Below are positions 8,905-16,718 of a stretch of DNA of 64,000 nucleotides, piece by piece. The DNA is taken from assembly GCA_030539395.1 (NCBI GenBank), contig JAUNSC010000001.1, positions 62,001-126,000 of the forward strand, in the 5' to 3' direction. Numbering within the stretch: position 1 is the stretch's first letter; every line of letters begins with the position of its first letter. The stretch is from Eubacteriales bacterium (GTDB lineage Bacteria; Bacillota; Clostridia; Lachnospirales; Lachnospiraceae). The notes beneath the pieces are model-generated. The model ran no database searches. It had not been told where the DNA came from and saw only the letters and a list, made by a program, of their open reading frames with translations. A program made the position numbers and the translations under genes.

Positions 8905-10187
8905 GCAGATCAGAGGAACTTTTCAGAGAAGCGGTAACACTTATGCCTGGCGGTGTTAACAGCCCGGTCCGTGCTTTTGGAAGCGTGGGGGAAACACCAC
9001 GGTTTATTGCAAGTGCAAAAGGCGCTTACATGACGGATGTGGACGGAAATGCATATATCGATTATGTGGGAAGCTGGGGACCGATGATTTTGGGTCATAA
9101 TCACCCCGAAGTATTGAAAAGCGTGATGGAGGCTGCAGCAAACGGACTGAGTTACGGTGCGGCGACAGAGAGTGAAGTAAAGATGGCGAAACTCATTTGT
9201 GAGATCGTACCTTCCATCGAGATGGTCCGCATGGTAAATTCCGGTACAGAAGCAGTAATGAGTGCTTTGCGCGCTGCAAGGGGATTTACCGGCAGAAATA
9301 AAATTATTAAATTTACAGGATGCTATCACGGACATACGGACGCCATGCTGGTGAAAGCGGGATCAGGGGTAATGACAGCCGGAGTGCCTGACAGCGCCGG
9401 AGTGCCGGAGGGCTGTACAAAAGATACATTGTCAGCAGAATACAATAATCTGGACAGTGTACGGACATTGTTTGAAAACTGCGGCGAAGAGATTGCTGCA
9501 GTGATCGTTGAACCTGTGGGGGCCAACATGGGAGTTGTTCCGCCTGAGGAGGGTTTTCTGGAAGGACTTCGCATTTTGTGTGATAAATATGGCAGCCTTT
9601 TGATCTTTGATGAAGTCATTACAGGATTTCGTCTGAGTTTGTCCGGTGCCCAGGGATATTTTGGAATTACTCCGGATCTGACCACTTTTGGCAAAATCAT
9701 CGGGGCAGGTATGCCGGTGGGCGCTTACGGCGGCAGAAGGGAAGTCATGGAAATGGTTGCGCCGGTGGGCGCGGTATATCAGGCGGGTACCTTAAGCGGG
9801 AATCCGGTAGCTATGGCTGCGGGACTTGCCCAGCTGACTATTCTGAAGGAAACGCCGGATTTTTACGAAAATCTGAATAAAAAAGGTGACTGGTTCTTTT
9901 CGCAGATGGAAAAATTACTGACTGATGCGGGAGTGCCTCACTGCCTGAATCATATCGGTTCTTTGGGCTGCGTATTCTTTACGGATAAAAAAGTAACGGA
10001 TTATGCTTCGGCAAAGACATCAGATACAACAGCTTACGGACAGTATTTTAAGCATATGATCAATCATGGCATCTATCTGGCACCATCCCAGTTTGAAGCA
10101 ATGTTCCTTTCAGCAGCGCATCAGAAGGAGAGGGAACTGGCGAAGACACTGGAAGTGATGGGGGCGTATTTTGAAAAAAATAACTGA
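8901..10187 (+). CDS. hemL: Glutamate-1-semialdehyde 2,1-aminomutase
   Basis: 428 aa, full length. This PLP/PMP enzyme converts glutamate-1-semialdehyde, made by HemA, to 5-aminolevulinate for HemB. The PLP lysine is Lys265 in TTFGKIIGAG, the same position as in E. coli. Other family motifs are MPGGVNSPVRAF at the N-terminus, NSGTEA and FDEVITGFR. The start overlaps hemB as ATGA, with GGAGGAAGG upstream. Confidence 0.97.
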   Translation: MSRSEELFREAVTLMPGGVNSPVRAFGSVGETPRFIASAKGAYMTDVDGNAYIDYVGSWGPMILGHNHPEVLKSVMEAAANGLSYGAATESEVKMAKLICEIVPSIEMVRMVNSGTEAVMSALRAARGFTGRNKIIKFTGCYHGHTDAMLVKAGSGVMTAGVPDSAGVPEGCTKDTLSAEYNNLDSVRTLFENCGEEIAAVIVEPVGANMGVVPPEEGFLEGLRILCDKYGSLLIFDEVITGFRLSLSGAQGYFGITPDLTTFGKIIGAGMPVGAYGGRREVMEMVAPVGAVYQAGTLSGNPVAMAAGLAQLTILKETPDFYENLNKKGDWFFSQMEKLLTDAGVPHCLNHIGSLGCVFFTDKKVTDYASAKTSDTTAYGQYFKHMINHGIYLAPSQFEAMFLSAAHQKERELAKTLEVMGAYFEKNN

Positions 10188-10809
10188 TACAGTGTCAGCA
10201 GTTACAGTGATGTTATGTATTATGTCGCTGGCTGTTGTGCTGACATTGGCTTTTAGACCCCTGTATTATTTTGATATAGATTATCTGGAGATTGAAGAAA
10301 GTTCCGGTTATCCGGAGAAGGAAATTAGAGAAAATTATGATGCGCTGATTTCTTATAATCTGTCGCCATTTGAGAAAAAACTGGAGTTTCCCTCTTTTCC
10401 GATGTCGGAGGAAGCTGAAATTCATTTTACGGAAGTGAAAAATATTTTTCAGTTTTTTCTTAAATTATGCTGCATCTGCGGGCCGGTATCTGTTATACTG
10501 ATTATGTGGAAGAGGAAGAGAGAGGAGTACGGATATCTGAAAGCGGCAGGGATCGCAACCATTGCAGTTCCGGCAGTAATGGGACTGTTTATCGGATTGA
10601 ATTGGGAACGGGCGTTTGTGCTCTTTCATGAACTGGTGTTTCAAAATGATTATTGGATATTTGACTCTGCAGCAGACCCGGTGATTAATATTTTGCCGGA
10701 TAGATTTTTTCTGCATTGTGCAGTAATGATCCTGGGGATAATTGCAGCAGGGGCGGCTGTGTGTCTTGCCGGATATTCTATAGGGAAAAGAAAAGGAGGA
10801 AAATCATGA
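10171..10809 (+). CDS. DUF1461 / TIGR01906-type integral membrane protein
   Basis: 212 aa with about four membrane helices: residues about 10-28, then a roughly 60-residue outer segment containing YYFDIDYLEIEE, followed by helices near 92-110, 125-143 and 184-203. Overall shape and the F-RPLYYFDID start fit the uncharacterised TIGR01906/DUF1461 family. It probably starts at TTG 10171 inside the hemL end (17-bp overlap), with GGGGGC upstream; the start is uncertain. Function unknown. Overlaps the next gene by 4 bp. Confidence 0.7.
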   Translation: MKKITDTVSAVTVMLCIMSLAVVLTLAFRPLYYFDIDYLEIEESSGYPEKEIRENYDALISYNLSPFEKKLEFPSFPMSEEAEIHFTEVKNIFQFFLKLCCICGPVSVILIMWKRKREEYGYLKAAGIATIAVPAVMGLFIGLNWERAFVLFHELVFQNDYWIFDSAADPVINILPDRFFLHCAVMILGIIAAGAAVCLAGYSIGKRKGGKS

Positions 10810-10985
10810 AAAAACTGTATAGAGCAAGATTTGATAAAATGATCTGCGGCGTCTGCGGAGGAATCGGTCAGTATTTTAATGTTGACCCTACGCTGATCCG
10901 TCTTTTGTGGGCTTTGCTGGCTGCAACGGGAACAGGTGTTGTTGTTTATATTGTGGCGGCAATTATTATTCCGGAAGAACCATAA
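10806..10985 (+). CDS. PspC-domain membrane protein
   Basis: 59 aa, essentially a bare PspC domain: KKLYRARFDKMICGVCGGIGQYF, then DPTLIRLLWALLA and a hydrophobic helix ending IIIPEEP. PspC proteins sense or relay envelope stress in many bacteria, but stand-alone short PspC proteins in Firmicutes have no established role. It starts at ATG 10806 behind AAAGGAGG, overlapping the preceding stop. A strong intrinsic terminator follows about 35 bp downstream, so it is probably the last gene of the hem operon. Confidence 0.88.
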   Translation: MKKLYRARFDKMICGVCGGIGQYFNVDPTLIRLLWALLAATGTGVVVYIVAAIIIPEEP

Positions 10986-11002
10986 GAGCAGAGAATTTGT
11001 GT

Positions 11003-11031
11003 GTATATTTTATCAAAAACGGACCATACTC
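11003..11031 (+). promoter_or_regulatory. Candidate sigma-G (forespore) promoter for the spore protein gene
   Basis: GTATA (11003-11007), 17-bp spacer, CATACTC (11025-11031). This matches the sigma-G consensus GHATR-N17/18-CATNHTA except for the last base. The -10 lies within the left arm of the terminator hairpin just downstream; transcription would start near 11037, past that arm. Confidence 0.4.
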
Positions 11032-11059
11032 CTTAAAAAAGAAAGGGGTATGGTTTTTT
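11021..11059 (+). terminator. Intrinsic terminator abutting the spore-protein start codon
   Basis: ACCATACTCCTT (11023-11034) pairs with AAGGGGTATGGT (11043-11054) around an 8-nt loop, with one G-U pair, followed by six T (11054-11059). The next base is the A of the SASP start codon. The right arm contains the only Shine-Dalgarno-like GGGG of that gene, so read-through transcripts would hide it. Confidence 0.8.
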
Positions 11060-11251
11060 ATGCCTAAAAAAGAGAAGAAAATAGATTTGAATAATCTGAC
11101 GGAAGATGAAAAAGTAAAATATGAAATTGCCCAGGAACTTGGCTTGCTGGACAGAGTGCTGACAGATGGCTGGAAATCACTTTCAGCGAAAGAGACAGGA
11201 AGGATTGGAGGACTTATGACCAGAAGGAAGCGTGAAAAGGAAAAAAACTGA
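11060..11251 (+). CDS. Alpha/beta-type small acid-soluble spore protein
   Basis: 63 aa. The protein carries the two SASP signatures: KYEIAQELGLLDRV (residues about 21-34) and GWKSLSAKETGRIGGLMTRR (about 37-56). The first is the region containing the germination-protease cleavage site in this family. Such proteins coat and protect DNA in the dormant spore and are degraded at germination. The ATG directly follows the terminator T-run; the only possible ribosome site is GGGG at 11045-11048. Forespore-specific expression by sigma-G is expected from the family and supported by the candidate promoter upstream. Confidence 0.9.
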   Translation: MPKKEKKIDLNNLTEDEKVKYEIAQELGLLDRVLTDGWKSLSAKETGRIGGLMTRRKREKEKN

Positions 11252-11280
11252 TTGTAGCAAAAAAAATCCTGTGTTAAGAT
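11252..11280 (+). promoter_or_regulatory. Candidate sigma-A extended -10 promoter of holA, apparently leaderless
   Basis: TTGTAG (11252-11257), 17-bp spacer, TGTTAAGAT (extended -10, hexamer 11275-11280). The predicted start of transcription, 11286-11288, coincides with the holA ATG at 11288. No Shine-Dalgarno sequence is visible in between. Confidence 0.5.
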
Positions 11281-11287
11281 AAATATT

Positions 11288-12277
11288 ATGAAAAATTTAT
11301 TACAGGATTTAAAGACAAACGAATTTAAAAACATATATCTTCTGTTTGGAGAAGAGGACTATCTGAAAAAACAGTATAAAAAGAAACTTCAGGATGCACT
11401 GATTTCTCAGGATGATACGGTTAATCTTAACAGCTATGAAGGCAAAAACATATCTGTGAAAGAGCTGATCGATCAGGCGGAGACAATGCCTTTTTTTGCA
11501 GAGAGACGGCTTTTGCTGATAGAAGACAGTGGCTTTTTTAAGAATGCATCTCCGGAGCTGGCAGAGTATCTGGAGCATTTGCCGGATACTGCCTGTTTCA
11601 TGTTTGTTGAGACGGACGTGGACAAGAGAGGAAAGCTGTATAAGACGGTTAAGAGTAAAGGTCGGGTTATGGAGTTTTCTTCCCAGAATGAAGATACGCT
11701 GACCCGGTGGATTTTGGGAATACTGAAAAAGGAAAATAAAAACATAACCCGGTCAGCAATGCAGTTGTTTCTGGAAAAGACGGGAACAGATATGAACCGT
11801 ATCAGCACAGAGTTGGAAAAGCTTTTAAGCTATACGGCAGACAGAGAGGTTGTCACACCGGAAGATATAGAAGCTATCTGCACGACACAGACCGTAAATA
11901 AGATCTTTGATATGATAAATGCTATTGCTGACGGAAATCAAAAGAGAGCATATGATTTGTATTATGATCTGCTGGCTTTAAAGGAGCCTCCTATGAGGAT
12001 TCTTTTTTTGCTTGCCAGACAGTTTAACCAGCTTTTTCATGTTAAGCAGATGAGAGCTCTCGGATATGATGTCCAGGCCATTGCATCAAAGCTTGGCATG
12101 CAGGGATTTGTTGCAAGAAATTGTCTGAGACAGTCAGGTTCTTTTGAGATGGAAAGGCTGAAATATCTTATTGATCAGTGTGTGGAAGCAGAAGAGGCGG
12201 TAAAGACAGGAAACTTAAACGAAAAACTGGCAGTAGAATTGATCCTGTCTGAAGCGGGGAGAAAGCCGGCGCAGTAA
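11288..12277 (+). CDS. holA: DNA polymerase III delta subunit
   Basis: 329 aa. The delta subunit opens the beta sliding clamp within the clamp-loader complex. The N-terminus (LKTNEFKNIYLLFGEEDYL) is the characteristic HolA start, followed by domain II with FFAERRLLLIEDS and the C-terminal helical collar region (PPMRILFLLARQFNQL). The start is fixed by homology because no ribosome binding site precedes it; a promoter placed about 8 bp upstream suggests leaderless translation. It ends 3 bp before the convergent MATE gene, and no terminator hairpin separates them. Confidence 0.93.
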   Translation: MKNLLQDLKTNEFKNIYLLFGEEDYLKKQYKKKLQDALISQDDTVNLNSYEGKNISVKELIDQAETMPFFAERRLLLIEDSGFFKNASPELAEYLEHLPDTACFMFVETDVDKRGKLYKTVKSKGRVMEFSSQNEDTLTRWILGILKKENKNITRSAMQLFLEKTGTDMNRISTELEKLLSYTADREVVTPEDIEAICTTQTVNKIFDMINAIADGNQKRAYDLYYDLLALKEPPMRILFLLARQFNQLFHVKQMRALGYDVQAIASKLGMQGFVARNCLRQSGSFEMERLKYLIDQCVEAEEAVKTGNLNEKLAVELILSEAGRKPAQ

Positions 12278-12280
12278 AGG

Positions 12281-13609
12281 TCAGATAATTTGAGGTTTCC
12301 TTTTCATCAGGACAAAGCCGGTAATATCGGCAAGAATCCATCCGACAGGAATAGAAACCCAGATTCCGGTCACTCCAATGAATGGAATGGCGGATAAAAC
12401 ATAGGCAAGTATTACACGGGTGCCAAGAGAAATGACTGTTAAAATGACAGAAATACCGGGACGCTGTACAGCCCGGAAATATCCGTAAAACAGGAAAAGA
12501 AGACCGATTCCAAAGTAAAAGGAGCCTTCGATGCGAAGATATCCGGTGCCGATCCCAATAATATCAGTCCTGGAAGCGTCTATAAAAAAGCGCAGGAGAA
12601 AAGGAGCAGACAGGCAAACCAGAACGCCTGCAAAAATACTGAATATGACAGAGACGAACATGGCGCTGCGGATGCCGGAACGGATGCGTTCTTTCTTCCC
12701 TGCGCCATAATTTTGTGCAATGAAAGTAGAGAAGGCGTTGCCGAAATCCTGAACAGGCATGTAGGCAAAGGAGTCAATTTTGACGGAAGCGGCGAAAGCC
12801 GCCATCACAGCAGTTCCGAAACTGTTTACAAGCCCCTGCACCATAAGGATGCCAAGATTCATGACAGACTGCTGGGCACAGGTAAGAAGTGAAAATTCCG
12901 AGATTTCTTTTAAGATAGCACGGTTCCAGTGCATATGTTCCTTTTTGACACGAAGATCGGAAAATCGGATATAATAATAAATGAAAATACCGATACCGGA
13001 TACATATTGCGAGAGCATGGTAGCGACGGCAGCGCCTTTTACGCCCCAGCGGAATACAAGGACAAAAAGAAGATCCAGTATGATATTTAAAACTGCACAG
13101 ACTGCAAGAAAGATCAGCGGTGTTACGGAATCGCCCACAGCCCGCAGAAGATTGGCAAAGTAATTATACAGAAATGTAGCAAAAATACCCCAGAAGACAT
13201 AGAAGAGATATTCTTCCATAAGAGGGAGAATTTCCCGGGGAACGCGCATAAAAAGAAGGATGCCATCCATTGTGAGGAAAACAAGAATATTGAGAATAAC
13301 AGTGATGGCGCCAATAAATAAAAAGGAGAGAAAGAAACCGTTTTTCAGGCGGTCGAAATCCTTTTTCCCAAACTGGATGGAAAAGAAAGCGCCGCTTCCC
13401 ATGCAGAGCCCCAGCAGAACAGATGTGAGAAATACCATTAACGTGTAGGAGGAACCTACAGCAGCCAGGGCATCGGCACCTAAAAAACGGCCAACTACCC
13501 ATGTATCTGCAATATTATAGAATTGCTGCAGCAGATTGCCCACCATCAGGGGAAGGGCGAATTTTAACAGGTTTTTTGTGATGTTTCCGTTTGTCAGATC
13601 GTATGTCAT
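12281..13609 (-). CDS. MATE-family multidrug/toxin efflux transporter
   Basis: 442 aa, about 12 membrane helices. The N-terminal TNGNITKNLLKFALPLMVGNLLQQFYNIADTWVVGRF segment and its internal echo (SVMNLGILMVQGLVNSFGTAVMAAFA) show the two pseudo-symmetric MATE halves. Members export cationic drugs or metabolites with Na+ or H+ entry; the substrate here is unknown. It is convergent with holA. A promoter on the minus strand with a palindrome at the expected transcription start suggests repression by a local regulator that is not encoded in the window. Confidence 0.93.
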   Translation of the reverse strand: MTYDLTNGNITKNLLKFALPLMVGNLLQQFYNIADTWVVGRFLGADALAAVGSSYTLMVFLTSVLLGLCMGSGAFFSIQFGKKDFDRLKNGFFLSFLFIGAITVILNILVFLTMDGILLFMRVPREILPLMEEYLFYVFWGIFATFLYNYFANLLRAVGDSVTPLIFLAVCAVLNIILDLLFVLVFRWGVKGAAVATMLSQYVSGIGIFIYYYIRFSDLRVKKEHMHWNRAILKEISEFSLLTCAQQSVMNLGILMVQGLVNSFGTAVMAAFAASVKIDSFAYMPVQDFGNAFSTFIAQNYGAGKKERIRSGIRSAMFVSVIFSIFAGVLVCLSAPFLLRFFIDASRTDIIGIGTGYLRIEGSFYFGIGLLFLFYGYFRAVQRPGISVILTVISLGTRVILAYVLSAIPFIGVTGIWVSIPVGWILADITGFVLMKRKPQII

Positions 13610-13645
13610 TTTAAGAAACTGCCTTTCTTCTTACTGTTTGCCTGG

Positions 13646-13657
13646 AATGCATTTGCA
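13646..13657. promoter_or_regulatory. Palindromic candidate operator upstream of the MATE gene
   Basis: ATGCA-TT-TGCAT, a perfect 5-bp inverted repeat, followed by a further GCAT. It sits just downstream of the predicted minus-strand transcription start of the MATE gene, a typical repressor position. Confidence 0.3.
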
Positions 13658-13667
13658 TGCATGTAAC

Positions 13668-13696
13668 ATTTTAGTATATGAAAGAGTAAAGTGCAA
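13668..13696 (-). promoter_or_regulatory. Candidate sigma-A promoter of the MATE gene
   Basis: Read on the minus strand: TTGCAC (13696-13691), 17-bp spacer, TAAAAT (13673-13668), 59 bp upstream of the start codon. Confidence 0.5.
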
Positions 13697-13707
13697 GCGG
13701 ATAAAAC

Positions 13708-13736
13708 TTGACAGACAAAAAACAATTTAATATGCT
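13708..13736 (+). promoter_or_regulatory. Candidate sigma-A promoter of the Nif3-like gene
   Basis: TTGACA (13708-13713), 17-bp spacer, TATGCT (13731-13736). It is divergent from the MATE promoter and lies 34 bp before the GTG start. Confidence 0.55.
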
Positions 13737-13769
13737 GTAATCAGCAACGTTTATCAGGAGGTTGTAAAA

Positions 13770-14558
13770 GTGACAGTAAAAGAACTGATTCAGAAAATAG
13801 AGGCAAAATTTCCGCTTGATAAAGCTGCACCCTGGGATAACTCGGGGTTTCAGGCGGGACGCAAAAATAAAGAAGTAAAAAAGGTGTATGTAGCCCTTGA
13901 TGCTACGGAAGAAGTGATTGATGATGCAGTAAAATGGGGCGCGGATATCATAGTGACACATCATCCGATGACAATGGATGGAATCAAATCCGTTACGTCA
14001 GATACTTTGAAAGGAAGGAAGTATCTGAAACTGCTGAGTCATGATGTCTGCTGTTATGCATCTCACACGAATTATGACATTGTGGAAATGGCATCCCTTG
14101 CAGGAAGTATGATGAAGCTTCAGAAACCGGAGATTCTTGATATTGCAGGAGTCGATCAGGCAACAGCAGAATATATTGGTTTTGGGAGAGCAGGTTCACT
14201 GGTACGTCCTGTGACAGTTCGTGAATGCGGGGAACTGGTGAAAACAATTTTTAAACTGGATAATGTAAAGATCTTTGGAGATCTGGATCAGGTAATCCAG
14301 CGGGTAGCCATATCACCGGGTTCAGGAAAGAGCATGATAGGGCCGGCCCTGAAAGCAAAGGCCCAGGTGCTTATCACGGGGGATATTGGGCATCATGAGG
14401 GAATTGATGCTGTTGACGAAAAACTTGCAATTATTGATGCGGGACATTATGGACTGGAACATATTTTTATTGACCATATGGCTGCGTTTATACAAAAGGA
14501 AGGAAAGGAACTTGAAATCAGAAAGGCACCAATAGAATCGCCATTTCAGGTTATTTAA
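13770..14558 (+). CDS. Nif3-like dinuclear metal centre protein (DUF34)
   Basis: 262 aa, the compact form of the family without the inserted PII-like domain. Metal ligands are visible: IVTHHPM, YASHTNYD and near the C-terminus GDIGHHEG and DAGHYGLEH. The family forms toroidal hexamers; a GTP cyclohydrolase-like or metal-insertion role has been proposed but the function is unsettled. The start is GTG 13770 behind CAGGAGG. The tRNA methyltransferase gene trmK, often adjacent in Firmicutes, is not in the immediate neighbourhood. Confidence 0.9.
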   Translation: MTVKELIQKIEAKFPLDKAAPWDNSGFQAGRKNKEVKKVYVALDATEEVIDDAVKWGADIIVTHHPMTMDGIKSVTSDTLKGRKYLKLLSHDVCCYASHTNYDIVEMASLAGSMMKLQKPEILDIAGVDQATAEYIGFGRAGSLVRPVTVRECGELVKTIFKLDNVKIFGDLDQVIQRVAISPGSGKSMIGPALKAKAQVLITGDIGHHEGIDAVDEKLAIIDAGHYGLEHIFIDHMAAFIQKEGKELEIRKAPIESPFQVI

Positions 14559-14597
14559 ACTGTTTGGTACGAACCAGGGATTGAATGGAGGAAAGGT

Positions 14598-16262
14598 ATG
14601 GATAATCAGATTCGGGTAAAAATCAATGAAGAAGAACGGGTGTATCCTGAGGGAACAGCCTATCTCGTTGCAGCAAAAGAATATCAGAAGGATTATTCCA
14701 GTGATATTGTGCTGGCGATGATAAACGGAAAATTGCAGGAATTGAATAAAAAGATGAAAAACGGTGACAATATCTCCTTTGTGACGGTTGCCGATAAACC
14801 TGGTTTTGAAGCATACCGCAGAAGTATGATCCTTCTTTTGCTGAAGGCAATCCAGCATATAGGCGGTAAAGAAGAAGTTCAGCGGGTCAGCATACATTTT
14901 TCAGTCAGCGAGGGACTTTATTTTACCATAAGCGGGATGAAATCTGTGAAGGTGAAATATCTTAAAGAAGTGAAATCTGTGATGAAAGATCTGGTAAAGA
15001 GAAATATTGTCATCAGCAAAGATTCTCTGGATACGGACGGAGCAATCGCATTGTTCCAAAAACTGGGGATGAAAGATAAAGAAAAACTGTTTCATTACCG
15101 TATGGCATCAAGAGTGAATGTCTATAGTCTTGACGGTTTTCATGATTATTTTTACGGATATATGGTGCCGGGCAGCGGATATTTGAAGAAATTTGATTTA
15201 ATTCCGTATGATGAGGGATTTGTTCTGCAGATTCCGGAACGCAGGAACCCGGATATTGTACCTCCGTTCAAACCGGAGGCAAAGATATTTGCGATACAGA
15301 AGGAGTCTATGAAATGGGGAGAACTTCTGAATATCAGTACGGTGGGTGATTTGAACGAACAGGTTGTAAATGGAAAAGTTAATGAACTGATCCTGATTCA
15401 GGAGGCTCTTCAGGAAAAGAAAATTGCTGAGATCGCACAGCAAATTGCATCTTGTCCCAGCAAAAAGCTGATTATGATTGCGGGACCGTCTTCTTCCGGA
15501 AAAACGACATTTTCCCACAGACTGTCCATACAGCTTTCGGCTCATGGATTGAAACCCCATCCGATTCCAATGGATAACTATTTTGTTGACAGGGAAAAGA
15601 CTCCGAAGGACGAGGACGGAAATTATAATTTTGAATGTCTGGAAGCACTGGATGCGGAACTGTTCAATCAGAATATGTGTGACCTGCTGGAGGGAAAAGA
15701 GGCAGATCTGCCTGTATTCAATTTTAAGACAGGAAAAAGAGAGTATAAAGGAAATATTCTGAAACTGGAGCCCAATGATGTATTGTTGATAGAAGGCATC
15801 CATGGCCTTAACGATAAGCTGTCATACAGACTTCCAAAAGAAAGTAAGTTTAAAGTTTATGTCAGTGCCCTGACCCAGCTGAACATTGATGAGCATAATC
15901 GTATTCCCACTACAGACGGACGTCTGCTCAGGCGTATCATCCGTGATGCCCGTACAAGGGGAACATCAGCGCAAAAAACCATAGCGATGTGGCCGTCTGT
16001 ACGCAGAGGGGAAGAATCCTATATTTTCCCAAATCAGGAGCAGGCGGATGTGATGTTCAATTCAGCGCTTATTTATGAACTTGCTGTTCTTAAGATATAT
16101 GCTGAGCCGCTTCTCTTCGGAATAGAAAAATCCGCTCCGGAATATGTGGAAGCAAAACGCCTTCTGAAATTCCTTGACTATTTTGTGGGAATACCGGGTG
16201 AAAATATACCGATTAATTCTATCCTTCGGGAATTTGTGGGCGGAAGCTGTTTTCATGTGTAA
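14598..16262 (+). CDS. Nucleoside (uridine) kinase with N-terminal TGS and threonyl-tRNA-synthetase-like domains
   Basis: 554 aa. Residues 1-60 resemble a TGS domain (PEGTAYLVAAKEY, VLAMINGKLQELNKKM). Residues about 65-230 resemble the second, editing-like domain of threonyl-tRNA synthetase. The C-terminal half is a P-loop uridine-kinase-type phosphotransferase: Walker A GPSSSGKTTFS near residue 296, then DNYFVDRE, LIEGIHGLN, and RRIIRDARTRG. Such fused kinases are widespread in Clostridia and annotated as nucleoside kinases; the exact substrate is unproven. Ribosome site GGAGGAAAGG. rnpB follows with its own promoter. Confidence 0.9.
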   Translation: MDNQIRVKINEEERVYPEGTAYLVAAKEYQKDYSSDIVLAMINGKLQELNKKMKNGDNISFVTVADKPGFEAYRRSMILLLLKAIQHIGGKEEVQRVSIHFSVSEGLYFTISGMKSVKVKYLKEVKSVMKDLVKRNIVISKDSLDTDGAIALFQKLGMKDKEKLFHYRMASRVNVYSLDGFHDYFYGYMVPGSGYLKKFDLIPYDEGFVLQIPERRNPDIVPPFKPEAKIFAIQKESMKWGELLNISTVGDLNEQVVNGKVNELILIQEALQEKKIAEIAQQIASCPSKKLIMIAGPSSSGKTTFSHRLSIQLSAHGLKPHPIPMDNYFVDREKTPKDEDGNYNFECLEALDAELFNQNMCDLLEGKEADLPVFNFKTGKREYKGNILKLEPNDVLLIEGIHGLNDKLSYRLPKESKFKVYVSALTQLNIDEHNRIPTTDGRLLRRIIRDARTRGTSAQKTIAMWPSVRRGEESYIFPNQEQADVMFNSALIYELAVLKIYAEPLLFGIEKSAPEYVEAKRLLKFLDYFVGIPGENIPINSILREFVGGSCFHV

Positions 16263-16275
16263 ATTTGAAACAGGA

Positions 16276-16304
16276 TTGACAAATTGGAATATCAACGATA
16301 ACAT
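16276..16304 (+). promoter_or_regulatory. Sigma-A promoter of rnpB
   Basis: TTGACA (16276-16281), 17-bp spacer, TAACAT (16299-16304). The predicted transcription start, about 16311, coincides with the structural 5' end of the RNase P RNA. Confidence 0.75.
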
Positions 16305-16311
16305 AACAAAT

Positions 16312-16660
16312 GTAAGTAGAGCAGATGGTCGCGGCTGGCTGTCCGAAAGGTGCCAGGCGAGGAAAGTCCGGGCTTCACAGGGCAGGATGCCGGATAACGT
16401 CCGGTGGAGGCGACTCCAAGGAAAGTGCAACAGAAATGTACCGCCGCAGTTTATTCGCGGCAAGGGTGGAAGGGCAGTGTAAGAGACTACCGCCCGCCTG
16501 GTAACAGGCGGGGCAAATGTAAACCCCATCCGAAGCAAGACCGAAACGAAGCATATGGCGGCCCGTCAGCTTCAGGTAGGTCGCTTGAGCCTGATGGCAA
16601 CATCAGGCCTGGATAGATGACCATCCAACGACATAACCCGGCTTATCGCTCTGCTTAGTT
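16312..16660 (+). ncRNA. rnpB: RNase P RNA, type A
   Basis: The universally conserved core is present: GAGGAAAGTCCGGGC near 16358, AAGTGCAACAGAAA near 16423, ACCCCATCCGAAGCAAGACC near 16523, and the 3' motif ACATAACCCGGCTTATCG (16631-16648). The 5' TAAGTAGAG pairs with the 3' CTCTGCTTA to form P1, which sets the ends. The RNA removes 5' leaders from tRNA precursors. A hairpin terminator follows immediately. Open frames crossing this stretch are spurious. Confidence 0.96.
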
Positions 16661-16662
16661 GA

Positions 16663-16687
16663 AAAGACCTGTTTAGCAGGTCTTTTT
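16663..16687 (+). terminator. Intrinsic terminator of rnpB
   Basis: AAAGACCTG pairs with CAGGTCTTT around a short TTTAG loop and runs into a T-tract (to 16687). The next gene starts only 32 bp later, with no promoter visible between. Confidence 0.9.
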
Positions 16688-16718
16688 ATGATGAATCAGG
16701 TGCAGGAGGCATTTTTGA

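Noticed and set aside
16174..16616. Plus-strand open frames over the RNase P RNA
   Set aside because: The stretch folds as rnpB with all conserved segments and its own promoter and terminator; the translations are basic and featureless.
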